Below, one piece after another: positions 20,903 to 29,259 of a DNA stretch of 64,000 nucleotides. How positions within the stretch are numbered: position 1 is the stretch's first letter; each line of letters begins with the position of its first letter. The DNA lies in NCBI RefSeq assembly GCF_011045115.1, contig NZ_JAAKZG010000003.1:434001-498000 (forward strand), given 5' to 3'. The notes below the pieces were generated by a model that was given only the letters and a program-made list of their open reading frames with translations, was not told the DNA's origin and ran no database searches. The position numbers and the translations under genes are program-made. Source of the stretch: Mesorhizobium zhangyense. GTDB lineage: Bacteria > Pseudomonadota > Alphaproteobacteria > Rhizobiales > Rhizobiaceae.

Positions 20903-21768
20903 TGTCCCTCATAAAGCATGAGCGGCATTGGAATGCGAGCGACCACATGGTTTTCTTTATCGATAAACTGGTAGTAAGCTTCGACAGTTCGCCACGAATT
21001 ATTGCTTTCTCCAAAGAACTTAAAGTTTATGAGACCTTCTTTACTGAGCGCGTAAGTGTTTGCGTTAGCTTTTGTATAGGCAGCCACGAACTTATCTGCT
21101 GCCACTGGGAAATAGGGTTCTACGCGAATTTCTTCCACGACGCCCTTTTCACGACCTTGAAGCTGCTGCACGGAATACTGAAAGAAGCTACTGTACATAC
21201 TTCCGTCAACGCTAAACCCAATCTTACCGGTCAGTTCCAACATGGTGTCGTATGGATTGGACGGATCGCTGGGGAAATAGACCTGCACTTCATCGGCGTA
21301 GCCAGAAGGTGGCAGCCCACCAATTGCTGTCCCAACATCGCGTACTTCGGCAGCTTGGTTCTTGCAATCTCCCTTTTTGTTTCTTTCTTCGTCGTCGGTC
21401 GTGCCCAGGAAATCGGCGGTAGTTAACTCACCAAGGCCACCATACTGAAGGCAACCAGAAACAGGACGAGTATTCAGATCATCTCTCAGGCGAATGCGAG
21501 TAATCACCCGAGAGGATGGTACATACTCCTTGTATGGTCCCGGAATAAACCAGTGGACGAGTAAATCGCTACCAACATCGAGGTTGGCAACGCACGAAAC
21601 GTAGCGTCTCCTGCCGTCGATATTTTCTACCCATGAACTTGTGACAAAGTTAAAATTACCTAAGTGATGCTCCTGGTTCGTGTCGCCCTTACATTCTTGC
21701 TGTGCCGCATAAGAAGACATCACCCCACCAATAAAAGAGGCTGCTAGCACAAACCGTCGCAAAGCCAT
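20899..21768 (-). CDS. Hypothetical secreted protein, first gene of a low-GC pair
   Basis: 289 aa with a signal peptide (about residues 1-22, ending SSYAAQQ) and a mature domain with four cysteines (CKGD, YVSCVAN, SGCLQYGG, GDCKNQ), consistent with periplasmic or surface location. The sequence is rich in aromatic and β-type segments and no known domain is recognised. Codon use is less GC-biased than the flanking core genes. It is followed with a 4-base overlap by a small membrane protein, so the two probably act together; their role is unknown. Confidence 0.7.
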   Translation of the reverse strand: MALRRFVLAASFIGGVMSSYAAQQECKGDTNQEHHLGNFNFVTSSWVENIDGRRRYVSCVANLDVGSDLLVHWFIPGPYKEYVPSSRVITRIRLRDDLNTRPVSGCLQYGGLGELTTADFLGTTDDEERNKKGDCKNQAAEVRDVGTAIGGLPPSGYADEVQVYFPSDPSNPYDTMLELTGKIGFSVDGSMYSSFFQYSVQQLQGREKGVVEEIRVEPYFPVAADKFVAAYTKANANTYALSKEGLINFKFFGESNNSWRTVEAYYQFIDKENHVVARIPMPLMLYEGQ

Positions 21769-21896
21769 TGGTTAAACCCTCACATTCCTCACAACTCTGC
21801 ACCACGAACAAACTTGGTGCAATCCGAAGGGATGGAACCTCACCACATCGTCGGCTACATCTCGACGTCACTCTGGACAGAACAGGTGGCAGGCAC

Positions 21897-22235
21897 ATGG
21901 AACCCCACGACCTCATCTCCCTCGTCCCTCCCCAACCCGTCGCCGACAACGCCGCCAAGGGCCTAGCCTTTCGTGCAAAATTCAAGCGGGGCGGAACGGA
22001 GATCGGCTACGGGCGGGCGCAGGAGCTGGTTGCGCGGCGCGCGCTGCAACCTTCCGTCATCAAGCGCATGGTGAGCTATTTCGCCCGTCACGAGGTCGAC
22101 AAGCGCGCGAAGAATTTCGGCAATGAGGAAAACCCCTCGGCCGGCTACATCGCCTGGCTTCTATGGGGTGGCGACGAAGGCCGCGCCTGGGCGCTCGACC
22201 TCAAGACCCGCATCGGCAACGCGCCGGATATTTGA
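21897..22235 (+). CDS. Hypothetical protein with a phage-like SYFARHEVDK domain
   Basis: 112 aa. The segment KRMVSYFARHEVDKRAKNF followed by PSAGYIAWLLWGGDEGRAW is the pattern found in small phage-associated proteins and beside HK97-type prohead proteases. In other genomes it carries the same SAGxIAWxLWGGDxGxxW core. Function is unknown. The ATG at 21897 is chosen because the conserved region begins soon after; the open frame extends upstream without support. No other phage structural genes are present. Confidence 0.65.
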   Translation: MEPHDLISLVPPQPVADNAAKGLAFRAKFKRGGTEIGYGRAQELVARRALQPSVIKRMVSYFARHEVDKRAKNFGNEENPSAGYIAWLLWGGDEGRAWALDLKTRIGNAPDI

Positions 22236-22245
22236 GGCCGCACCC

Positions 22246-22440
22246 TCACTCCAGCCGTCGCCGCCAGCGGCCCGAAACCGCAACGCCCTCGCAGCGAAGT
22301 TGGTCCGTACCGGAAAAATATCGACGATAATTGCCGAACTGCATATTGCGATGTTTGGGACACATTCCATTGGCTTTGTGCGGTTTGCACATAATGCAGC
22401 CAGCCCGCGCGCTTTTGGGGCGCTTGCGCTTGTGATGCAT
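22246..22440 (-). CDS. Small Cys-containing basic protein (RAGCxMCKPxKxNG)
   Basis: 64 aa. The N-terminus HHKRKRPKSARAGC and the CxxC of GCIMCKPHKANG match a class of tiny conserved proteins in Rhizobiales, with no function known to me. A strong Shine-Dalgarno (CGGAGG) lies nine bases before the ATG at 22438-22440. The C-terminal 30 residues look less constrained. It is convergent with the phage-like gene. Confidence 0.65.
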   Translation of the reverse strand: MHHKRKRPKSARAGCIMCKPHKANGMCPKHRNMQFGNYRRYFSGTDQLRCEGVAVSGRWRRRLE

Positions 22441-22569
22441 GAAAATAACCTCCGTTGACCGGTGCGCCCCTAGCGGCGCACGCGCATCTTCGGTCGGTCT
22501 GAGGTGTGCTTTCCTTGCATGCCGTATATTTGCCCTGTGAGCGGACGCCTGTCCAGCCGGGTCAGGCCA

Positions 22570-23022
22570 TCACTTCCCCGTCCACTCCACATACTCCTTC
22601 ATCAGCCCCTCATACGCCTCCATCGGCGGCAGGGCCTCGTAGCTGTGCGGGGCGCCGGTCTGCGCGAAGGGCAGCTTTTCGCTGGTCCATGTCTCGATGA
22701 AGGGCGCCATGCCGCCGGTGTCGTCCAGCAGGGGCGAGCGGAGGTTGACGAACCAGTCCATTCCTTCGGGCCGTGTGAACATCCAGCTCATGCAATGCGG
22801 GCAGAAATAGTGTTTTGAGGCGCCGTGCAGCCCGCCGATCACCGGCTCGCCCTGCGTCACTTCAAAACCCTCGGCGGGGATGGCGGCAGACAGCGAAAAG
22901 GCCGAGGAACTCATCTTCTGGCAGCCGGTGCAGTGGCAGGCCATGGTGACCAAAGGCGCGGCACTCACCTTGAAGCGCACCTGCCCGCAGCGGCATCCCC
23001 CTTCGCGTTTCCAGTCGGTCAT
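22570..23022 (-). CDS. GFA family (glutathione-dependent formaldehyde-activating-like) protein
   Basis: 150 aa. Zinc-binding cysteines follow the family order: GGCRCGQVRF (about 8-17), CHCTGCQKMS (about 31-40) and CPHCMSW near 79. Gfa proteins were first linked to formaldehyde–glutathione adduct formation, but many members such as this short one have unproven activity. AAGGAGG precedes the ATG at 23020-23022, deciding the start over an upstream one. It stands alone. Confidence 0.85.
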   Translation of the reverse strand: MTDWKREGGCRCGQVRFKVSAAPLVTMACHCTGCQKMSSSAFSLSAAIPAEGFEVTQGEPVIGGLHGASKHYFCPHCMSWMFTRPEGMDWFVNLRSPLLDDTGGMAPFIETWTSEKLPFAQTGAPHSYEALPPMEAYEGLMKEYVEWTGK

Positions 23023-23259
23023 AACTGCCTCCTTGCGTCGCAAATCACCTGGTGCAGCTAACGGCAGCCGGCGCGATCCTGCAACTGCCTGCCTTCGGAT
23101 GTGCGAAAAGGCCGCTGGGCCGATATCGTCCGCATGGCCGCGTTATCCGCCATATTGGGGATGTCCGGCCAATCGACTTTTACGCCTTGCCGAACCAAGC
23201 TGGAGCGTGACAATCCCAAATGTCAGGCGGTGGGCGGCACAGGAGGGAGCATCCGAGCC

Positions 23260-23751
23260 ATGCCCAATGAAATCCAGCAGCCCAAGCCGTTCGATCTCGT
23301 CGGCGATCCCGTCCTCATTGCCGGCATCGGCCAGGGCTTTGAGGCGACTCTGAACTGGCGCGTGCATGACGGCCATGACGAGCGCACCGGCTTCTTCAAT
23401 GTCGGCGGTGGCACCGGCGAGCACGGCCAGTTCCAGATCGCGGCAGCCATCGGCAATGCTGCCTTCCAGCTCGACCGGCTGTTCGTGGAGGTGTTCGAGG
23501 AGAGCGCAGCCGATGGCTCCGAGATCAACAAGGTCATCGTGCCAGTCATCTATGGGCCGCGCATCGTCGCGAACTATATCGGATTCCGCATCTATGTTGT
23601 GAAGGCGGGCGACACGCTGTCGAAGATCGCGCGCGAACATTACGGCGATTCCGCCCTGTTCTCGCGCATCGTCCGCGCCAACCCGTTGGTGATCAACGAT
23701 CCGAACCAGATATTCGTCGGCCAGCAACTGAAAGTGCCGATCGGCGCGTGA
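23260..23751 (+). CDS. Gmad2-like plus LysM domain protein
   Basis: 163 aa. Residues about 10-100 fit the Gmad2 immunoglobulin-like fold (VLIAGIGQGFEATLNWRVHD, then FEESAADGSEINKVIVPV). The C-terminal 50 residues are a LysM repeat (YVVKAGDTLSKIAREHYGD … NPNQIFVGQQLKVP) that binds peptidoglycan. The ATG at 23260 is preceded by AGGAGGG at 12 bases. A longer frame from 23101 lacks a recognisable signal, so export is unclear. A LysM plus Gmad2 pair suggests a cell-wall-associated or spore/germination-like scaffold. Confidence 0.75.
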   Translation: MPNEIQQPKPFDLVGDPVLIAGIGQGFEATLNWRVHDGHDERTGFFNVGGGTGEHGQFQIAAAIGNAAFQLDRLFVEVFEESAADGSEINKVIVPVIYGPRIVANYIGFRIYVVKAGDTLSKIAREHYGDSALFSRIVRANPLVINDPNQIFVGQQLKVPIGA

Positions 23752-23768
23752 AGTTCAGCGGCGCTCCC

Positions 23769-24785
23769 TCAGGCCGCAGCGGCTTCGATGATGCCGCTTG
23801 CCAGCGCGTGGAGGTCGTCGCGGTAGCCGGTGCGGGCGGAAGGGTTGTCCTCGGCCGAGGTCATGACGATGGTGAGTTCCAGCGACGGCACGATGTAGAG
23901 CATCTGTCCGCCATAGCCCCAGGCATAGCTGACCGGCCGCCCGCCAAGCTCGCGCAGGAACCAGCCATAGCCGTAGCCATCGCCGTTGAAGCGCGAAGTG
24001 GTGCGTGGCTGCCAGGATTGCTCGACCCATGCCGCCGGCACGAGCTGCCGGCCTTCAGGCGTCTTGCCGCCGTTGCGGTAGAGCTCGCCGAAGGCGGCCA
24101 GCGAGCGGGCGCTCATCGCCATCTGGTTGCCGCCGACATAGATGCCTTGCGGGTCGCGGTCCCAGGCGGTGATGCGAAAGCCGTCGAGCGGCCCAAGCCA
24201 GTCGCGCGCCAGCGCCAGCGTCGACTTGCCGCCGACGCGCGTCAGGATCGCCGACAGCAGATGCGTCGAGCCGGTGGAATAGAGCATCGACCCGCCCGGC
24301 TCGTCGTCGAAGGGCATGGCAAGGGCGGTGCGCACCCAGTTGCGGCTCGAAACCCAGCGCCCGTAATTCGGCCCCGAGGTGCGCCCCAGCCCCGCCTGCA
24401 TGGAGAGCAGATTGCCGACGGTGATGTCCTCAATGCGCGGATCGGGTTTGGCCGGAAGATCGGCGCGCAGCAGCGGCGCGATCTTCTGGTCCGGCCCTTG
24501 CAACAGCTTTTTGTCGATGGCGATGCCGACCAGCGCCGAGACAACCGATTTCGAGGCAGACTTGATGTTGGTGGGAGCCGTCAGCGAATTACCGCGATAG
24601 CCGCGCTCGGCAATCGTTTCACCGCCGCGCATCACCAGCACCGTCTTGAGCGAGGTCAGCCGCTCCGCCTCGTCGAGCAGGTCCGGCAGAGCGCGAGGCA
24701 TTGCAGGCTCCGTCGGCGTCTGGGCGAAAGCCGGCCACGGCATCGCGGCGGAGGCTAGAAGGGCAAGTGCTGTGCGTCTGTCCAT
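23769..24785 (-). CDS. Serine hydrolase (class C beta-lactamase / PBP4* fold), exported
   Basis: 338 aa with a signal peptide (MDRRTALALLASAAMPWPAFA). The catalytic Ser-x-x-Lys is in SASKSVV near residue 78, and the Tyr motif is YST in MLYSTGSTHLL. The late motif is less clear, as is usual for esterase-like members. Likely a periplasmic D-alanyl peptidase or esterase; the family gives no substrate. The start follows the signal peptide; the open frame extends 58 codons upstream without support. Confidence 0.8.
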   Translation of the reverse strand: MDRRTALALLASAAMPWPAFAQTPTEPAMPRALPDLLDEAERLTSLKTVLVMRGGETIAERGYRGNSLTAPTNIKSASKSVVSALVGIAIDKKLLQGPDQKIAPLLRADLPAKPDPRIEDITVGNLLSMQAGLGRTSGPNYGRWVSSRNWVRTALAMPFDDEPGGSMLYSTGSTHLLSAILTRVGGKSTLALARDWLGPLDGFRITAWDRDPQGIYVGGNQMAMSARSLAAFGELYRNGGKTPEGRQLVPAAWVEQSWQPRTTSRFNGDGYGYGWFLRELGGRPVSYAWGYGGQMLYIVPSLELTIVMTSAEDNPSARTGYRDDLHALASGIIEAAAA

Positions 24786-24847
24786 GGAAGCGAGGTAGGG
24801 AGCGTGCGCGGCAAAAGATAGGCGGAAGCCTTCCCGGCGTTCGCGCT

Positions 24848-25294
24848 TCACGCAGATGTTATGGCAAGCTTTGCCAGCAAACCCGCCAACACCTTGGCCT
24901 CCTCCGCATCGAGCTTCGCGCCCACCGCCGCCTCGATCGCCGGCGCATAGACGCCCCACATCTCGCAGCGAAGCTTCAAACCTTCGGGCGTAATCGCCAG
25001 CACCTGGCCGCGCTTGTCATTGGGACAGGCGCGGCGCACCACCAGCCCGGCCTTTTCCAGCCGGTCGATCAGCCGCGAAAGGTTGTACTGCTCGAACAGC
25101 AGCGCCCGCTCCAGCTCAAAAGGCCGAAGCCCCTCGCCGCCCGCACGTTCCAGTTCCCACAGCGCGTCATACCAGGCAAGCGGCGGAAAGCCCGCCGCCT
25201 TCAGCCGCGCCTCGATGCCGGCCGTCGCCACGCGCTGGGCACGCGAAAGGCCGATCCAGGCCGCGATGGTCGTGTCGTCCGGTTTCGTGCTCAT
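24848..25294 (-). CDS. MarR-family regulator
   Basis: 148 aa, winged helix-turn-helix with LFEQYNLSRLIDRLEKAGLV (recognition helix region) and the wing RRACPNDKRGQVLAITPEG, preceded and followed by the dimerisation helices of MarR. One Cys in the wing start (RACPND) might be redox-sensing. It is divergent from a glutathione S-transferase gene, with two copies of one operator between. That suggests control of its own gene and of the transferase by an electrophile or oxidant. Confidence 0.88.
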   Translation of the reverse strand: MSTKPDDTTIAAWIGLSRAQRVATAGIEARLKAAGFPPLAWYDALWELERAGGEGLRPFELERALLFEQYNLSRLIDRLEKAGLVVRRACPNDKRGQVLAITPEGLKLRCEMWGVYAPAIEAAVGAKLDAEEAKVLAGLLAKLAITSA

Positions 25295-25315
25295 TTCTCA
25301 CACATAGTTGATTTC

Positions 25316-25377
25316 ATGCATCTGCATCAAGATTGACAGAAAATATACGCTCGCCTACTTAGATGCAACTGCATCAA
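25316..25377 (+). promoter_or_regulatory. Two MarR operators flanking the GST promoter
   Basis: ATGCATCTGCATCAA (25316-25330) and ATGCAACTGCATCAA (25363-25377) differ at one base; the core reads GATGCA-AC-TGCATC as a palindrome in the second. The −35 TTGACA lies at 25333-25338 and a weak −10 TACTTA follows 17 bases later. One site abuts the −35 and the other covers the start point. Confidence 0.75.
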
Positions 25378-25395
25378 ATTCACGGAGTGCCCGCC

Positions 25396-26064
25396 ATGAC
25401 GAACAATCTCACGCTGATCTCCTTCGACCTCTGCCCCTATGTGCAACGCGCCGCCATCGTGCTGGCCGAGAAGAACGTGCCCTTCGAGCGCGTCGATGTC
25501 GATCTCGAAAACAAGCCGGAATGGTTCCTGAAAATCTCGCCGCTCGGCAAGGTCCCGCTGCTGAAGGTCGGCGACGAGGTGCTGTTCGAAAGCGCCGCCA
25601 TCGTCGAATATCTGGATGAAACCAACCTGCCAGCCCTGCACCCGGCCAACCCGGTGACGCGGGCGCGCCACCGCGCCTGGATGGAGTTCGGCTCGGCAGT
25701 TCTGGGCGACATCTGGACGCTGGAAGTGACCAGCGATCAGGCCGCCTTCGACGCATCCCGCGCGGCTCTGAAGGAAAAGCTCGCGCGCGTCGAAAGCGAG
25801 CTCGGCGACGGCCCCTATTTCGCCGGCAAGGATTTTTCCATCGTCGATGCCGTCTTCGCCCCGGCCTTCCGTTATTTCGAAATCATCGACCGCCTCGCCG
25901 ATCTCGAGATTTTCGACGGCCTGCCCAAGGTGCAGAAATGGCGCGAGGCGCCGGCCGCACGCCCCTCGGTCAAAAATGCCGTCATGGCGGAATACAACGA
26001 CCGGCTTCTGCGCTTCCTGCAGAAGAAAAACGGCATTTTGGGCCGTCTGCCTCTAGCCGCCTGA
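25396..26064 (+). CDS. Glutathione S-transferase
   Basis: 222 aa. The N-terminal thioredoxin-like domain has SFDLCPYVQRA (a Cys-containing active-site opening, as in omega/beta-type GSTs), the cis-Pro segment GKVPLLKVGD, and ESAAIVEYLDE that binds the γ-glutamyl part. The helical C-terminal domain includes FAGKDFSIVDAVFAPAF. GGAG precedes the ATG at 25396. It is divergent from the MarR gene with two operators between, which suggests inducible detoxification. Confidence 0.9.
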   Translation: MTNNLTLISFDLCPYVQRAAIVLAEKNVPFERVDVDLENKPEWFLKISPLGKVPLLKVGDEVLFESAAIVEYLDETNLPALHPANPVTRARHRAWMEFGSAVLGDIWTLEVTSDQAAFDASRAALKEKLARVESELGDGPYFAGKDFSIVDAVFAPAFRYFEIIDRLADLEIFDGLPKVQKWREAPAARPSVKNAVMAEYNDRLLRFLQKKNGILGRLPLAA

Positions 26065-26073
26065 GCGGCGCAA

Positions 26074-26547
26074 TCAGCCTTCGAGCGGAACGCGCCGCAT
26101 GCCCATCCGCTCATAAAGCCGCACGGCATCGGGATTTTTAACGAGGTCGGTCTTGAGGTCGACATAGGCCGCACCGCGCGCCCGAAAAGTGCCGAAGACC
26201 TGGCATAGCAGCGCCTCGGCCAGCCCACGCCGGCGCGCCTCCGGGCGCACGGCAAGGTCCTTCAGATAGGCGCTGGTCCAGCACAGCGCTGCCGCGACGA
26301 GCCGCTCGTCGCCGTCGAACACCAGGAAGCACAGTGCCGGGTCGAACTCGGCATCGTTCGACACTTTCGGCCACCAAACATCGAAAGGGCCTTCCTCGCC
26401 ATCGTCGAACACTTCGCTCAGCAGCGCATGCAGGCTTTGGGCATCGGTGGCTCTAAAAGTCCGCATCGAGAACCCAGCCGGCCATACTGGCGCTGGAAAA
26501 TCGCCGTCGAGATCGCGGCGAAACCGCACCACCTGCTCGTCTGCCAT
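26074..26547 (-). CDS. GNAT-family N-acetyltransferase
   Basis: 157 aa. The pyrophosphate loop with its preceding strand is clear: YLKDLAVRPEARRRGLAEAL. The C-terminal LKTDLVKNPDAVRLYERMGM matches motif B. The substrate is unknown. Its ATG lies 5 bases after the end of the upstream GST gene, so the two form an operon (GST then GNAT). Confidence 0.85.
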   Translation of the reverse strand: MADEQVVRFRRDLDGDFPAPVWPAGFSMRTFRATDAQSLHALLSEVFDDGEEGPFDVWWPKVSNDAEFDPALCFLVFDGDERLVAAALCWTSAYLKDLAVRPEARRRGLAEALLCQVFGTFRARGAAYVDLKTDLVKNPDAVRLYERMGMRRVPLEG

Positions 26548-26551
26548 AGTC

Positions 26552-27181
26552 TCAGCGCCCCAGCGTCACCGCACCGCCTCGTTTAACGGCTCGCTGATAA
26601 GCCGGGCGTGCATGGATGCGCTGGAGGAAGCCCGTCAAGTTCTGGAAGCGATGGTCGAGCCCGCCACGCGCCACCGCAGCTTCCAGCGGAAAGCTCATCT
26701 GGATGTCGGCGGCGGTAAAATCGTCGCCAGCGAAATAATCGCGGTTCTCAAGCTCGCCGTCGAGAAAGGTCAGGATCTCGGCGATCTGGCCATCGATGCG
26801 CGGCAGGACGGCGGCAGCGGCCTCGCCCATGCGCGAAAAATAGAGTTTCAAGAGCAGCGGCGGCATCGCCGAGCCTTCGGCGAAATGCATGAAGGTGAGA
26901 TAGGGCACGCGCTCAGGGGTGCCCGGTGCAGGCCGCAGCGTGCCGTCGTCATGCCGGTCGAGCAGATATTCGATGATCGCGCCGGATTCGGCGACCGTCA
27001 GGTCTCCGTCCGTCAGCACCGGGGCCTTGCCGAGGGGGTGGACGTTTTTCAGCTCCGGCGGCGCCAGCATGGTTTTCGGGTCGCGCTGATAGAGAGCCAG
27101 GTCGTATTCGAGCCCGAGTTCTTCCAGCAGCCAGAGAATGCGGTGCGAGCGCGAATTGTTGAGATGGTGAAGCGTGAGCAT
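26552..27181 (-). CDS. Glutathione S-transferase
   Basis: 209 aa. The N-terminal domain carries LNNSRSHRILWLLEELGLEY (Ser active-site type), PLGKAPVLTDGD (cis-Pro) and ESGAIIEYLLD. The C-terminal domain has DYFAGDDFTAADIQMSFPLE. This is close to the bacterial group with a catalytic Ser as in YfcG/YghU-like or theta GSTs. The ATG at 27179-27181 has AAGGGG upstream. It is first in a two-gene unit with the GNAT gene. Confidence 0.88.
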   Translation of the reverse strand: MLTLHHLNNSRSHRILWLLEELGLEYDLALYQRDPKTMLAPPELKNVHPLGKAPVLTDGDLTVAESGAIIEYLLDRHDDGTLRPAPGTPERVPYLTFMHFAEGSAMPPLLLKLYFSRMGEAAAAVLPRIDGQIAEILTFLDGELENRDYFAGDDFTAADIQMSFPLEAAVARGGLDHRFQNLTGFLQRIHARPAYQRAVKRGGAVTLGR

Positions 27182-27278
27182 GCGATCCCCTTGCATTCGG
27201 ACCATGCCGACTTACCGCATCAGACCGGAAACGGAAATCGCGTCCGCCCAAAACGGATATGGAAACTGCGGAGAGGTC

Positions 27279-28151
27279 TCAGGCAGCCCCGGGCGCGGCG
27301 GCCGGGGTCGGAACCGGTGCGGCTGCAGGAATCTGCGTTGGCGCCGGCGGAAACACCGGGGCCGCCGCCGGAATAGCCGTCGGCGCAGTACCGGCAGCGC
27401 CGGGGATCGGCTCGGGCACAGGGCCTCCGGCCATCGGGTTCATCTCGGGTGCCGGTTCCGCGCGGCGCATGCGGCGGCGGTCCTTGCCCAGGCCCGTCTC
27501 TTCCAGTAGCCCCTTGCGCTTGGCGTCGTAATAATAGCCGGTCTGGTAGAGGCGGTCAGCGCGCCTATGGTCGCCGCCGGCCACCAGATAGGCCCCGCGC
27601 AAATATTTCACCGCATATTTCAGATTGGTCTCGGCATCGAGAAGGCCGTTCGCCGGGCCGTCATAGCCCATGCCGCGCGCGGTCGCGTGCTTGATCTGCA
27701 TCAGGCCCCAATGGCCACGATTGTAGGCACGCGGATTGAAGGTGCTCTCGCGCTTGACCACGCTGCGCACCAGCGTTTCCGGCACTTCGTAGATCGCGGC
27801 GTATTTGGCGATGAGCTTGTCCACCACAGTGCCGTTTTGCGGCGCGAGCGGGCTAACGGGCGTATCCGGCGTGGCGAAGGCGTTGGCCGTGACAGCCTCG
27901 GCCGGTGAGGCCGCCTCGCGCGCCACAGTCTGCGTATAGGAACTCGGCAAAATCGAAACGGTGTCAGGCAGTGCCAGATCGACCGTCGGCGCCATGGCAA
28001 GGCTTGTCGACGTGTCTTCTCCGGTCGTCGCACAAGCTGCCAGCGCCAGGGGCGAAAGCAGCGCTGCAACGAGAGAAAATCTCAAATAAGAAGGCAAAGC
28101 CGCGCTCGTTGTCTGCAAATCAATTGTTAACGATTGGAAACCCCAATACAT
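27279..28151 (-). CDS. Lytic transglycosylase (SLT domain) lipoprotein-like
   Basis: 290 aa. The N-terminus has a hydrophobic signal ending LALAACA, so a lipoprotein is likely. The SLT domain is compact: catalytic Glu in VKRESTFNPRAYN, then GLMQIKHATARGMGY and NLKYAVKYLRG. After it comes a Pro/Ala-rich tail of about 60 residues that may span the wall. It cleaves glycan strands of peptidoglycan by family. The ATG at 28149-28151 is tentative; no good Shine-Dalgarno is visible, and a TTG-start form 12 residues longer cannot be excluded. Confidence 0.82.
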   Translation of the reverse strand: MYWGFQSLTIDLQTTSAALPSYLRFSLVAALLSPLALAACATTGEDTSTSLAMAPTVDLALPDTVSILPSSYTQTVAREAASPAEAVTANAFATPDTPVSPLAPQNGTVVDKLIAKYAAIYEVPETLVRSVVKRESTFNPRAYNRGHWGLMQIKHATARGMGYDGPANGLLDAETNLKYAVKYLRGAYLVAGGDHRRADRLYQTGYYYDAKRKGLLEETGLGKDRRRMRRAEPAPEMNPMAGGPVPEPIPGAAGTAPTAIPAAAPVFPPAPTQIPAAAPVPTPAAAPGAA

Positions 28152-28305
28152 CAGCCGCGCCGTTTCGGCAACACGGCCCGGTTGCAAGTGTATCCCGCCA
28201 CCCTGTCAGCAGGCTTTGCGCTGTCCACTGATAAGAGACTGTTCCCGCTTTGTACCGGGCAGCTTTTGTGGTAAAAAACCGCGTGGCTTTTCTGGATAAA
28301 GCGTG

Positions 28306-28884
28306 ATGACCATACCCTATCATCTCTTCGAAACCGCCATCGGCTGGATCGGGATCGCCTGGAGCGAGCGGGGCCTGACGCGGGTGCAATTGCCCGAGCG
28401 CGACCGTGCAGCCACCGAAAGGCGGCTGCTGGCGACGATGTCCCGAATCTCACAGTCCGGCGAGCCGTCGCAACAGACGGCGAGAGAGCTGCCGGCGAAC
28501 ATCGTCGCCGCAGTCGATGAGATCACGCGCTATGCAGCGGGCGAGATAGTGGACTTTTCGGACATCAAGGTCGACCTCGCCGGCATCAACGACTTCCGGT
28601 TGGCGATCTACGACGCGGCGCGGAAGCTCGGCTTCGGCGAGACGACGACCTATGGCGAGTTAGCCCAGCGTGCCGGCCACACCGGGCTGGCGCGCGAAAC
28701 AGGCCAGGCGCTGGGCTCCAACCCGGTGCCGATCGTGGTGCCCTGCCACCGCATTCTCGCGGCCGGCAACAAGATCGGCGGCTTTTCGGCTCCCGGCGGC
28801 TCTGCCACCAAGGAGAAGCTTCTGACCATGGAAGGCGTGCGGGTCGGCCCGCCACCGTCCGCACAGGCGTCTTTCGGCTTCTGA
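28306..28884 (+). CDS. ogt: Methylated-DNA–protein-cysteine methyltransferase
   Basis: Repairs O6-alkylguanine by suicide transfer to a Cys, 192 aa. The active-site motif VPCHRIL is intact, with GQALGSNPVPIV before it and the Asn hinge in SNP. The N-terminal domain and DNA-binding helix (TTYGELAQRAGH) are normal. An ATG at 28306 follows an in-frame GTG at 28303. It is divergent from the lytic transglycosylase gene. Confidence 0.92.
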   Translation: MTIPYHLFETAIGWIGIAWSERGLTRVQLPERDRAATERRLLATMSRISQSGEPSQQTARELPANIVAAVDEITRYAAGEIVDFSDIKVDLAGINDFRLAIYDAARKLGFGETTTYGELAQRAGHTGLARETGQALGSNPVPIVVPCHRILAAGNKIGGFSAPGGSATKEKLLTMEGVRVGPPPSAQASFGF

Positions 28885-28902
28885 ACCGCCTGGCTGCTTG
28901 GA

Positions 28903-28924
28903 CAGGCTGCCTCACCTGAATATC
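28903..28924. repeat. Remnant of the 63.8-kb type intergenic repeat
   Basis: CAGGCTGCCTCACCTGAATATC closely resembles the right end of the repeat at 63775-63885 (CAGGCCGCCCTCACC…). It is short and degenerate, so the relation is tentative. Confidence 0.4.
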
Positions 28925-28941
28925 AATAATATCAATGCGCC

Positions 28942-29259
28942 TCAGTCGCGCAAAATCAGGAAACGGTCGTCCGGGTCCACCCGCTCGCACCGGCGCACCG
29001 GACAGGACCGGTCGGCCGTCGGTACGAAGACGGTCTCGGCGCTCTCATCGCTTTTGCAGAATCGGCGATCCGCGACATAGCGGTCATAGCGCAGGATGGA
29101 AGGATTGCGCTCCGAACGATAACGCAGCAGCGCCGCACCATCGCGCCGGACGGTTGCCTGAACCTCGCCGCAACTCATGCTGGTAGAGGTATAGCGGGAA
29201 ATCGCCTGCGCCTCGACCGCGATCAAAGACAGGCAAAGAACGAGCAAAACACGTTTCAA
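28942..29259 (-). CDS. Hypothetical secreted Cys-rich protein (TTG start)
   Basis: 105 aa. Read from the TTG at 29257-29259 it begins MKRVLLVLCLSLIAVEAQA, a clean Sec signal, followed by a mature domain with about four cysteines (MSCGEVQ, RRFCKSD, DRSCPVRRC). The motif YTSTSMSCGEVQATVRRDGA is shared by small conserved periplasmic proteins of Rhizobiales; function is unknown. GGGAGG lies 5-6 bases before the TTG, deciding the start over an ATG 18 bases upstream, which lacks such a site. Confidence 0.75.
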   Translation of the reverse strand: MKRVLLVLCLSLIAVEAQAISRYTSTSMSCGEVQATVRRDGAALLRYRSERNPSILRYDRYVADRRFCKSDESAETVFVPTADRSCPVRRCERVDPDDRFLILRD

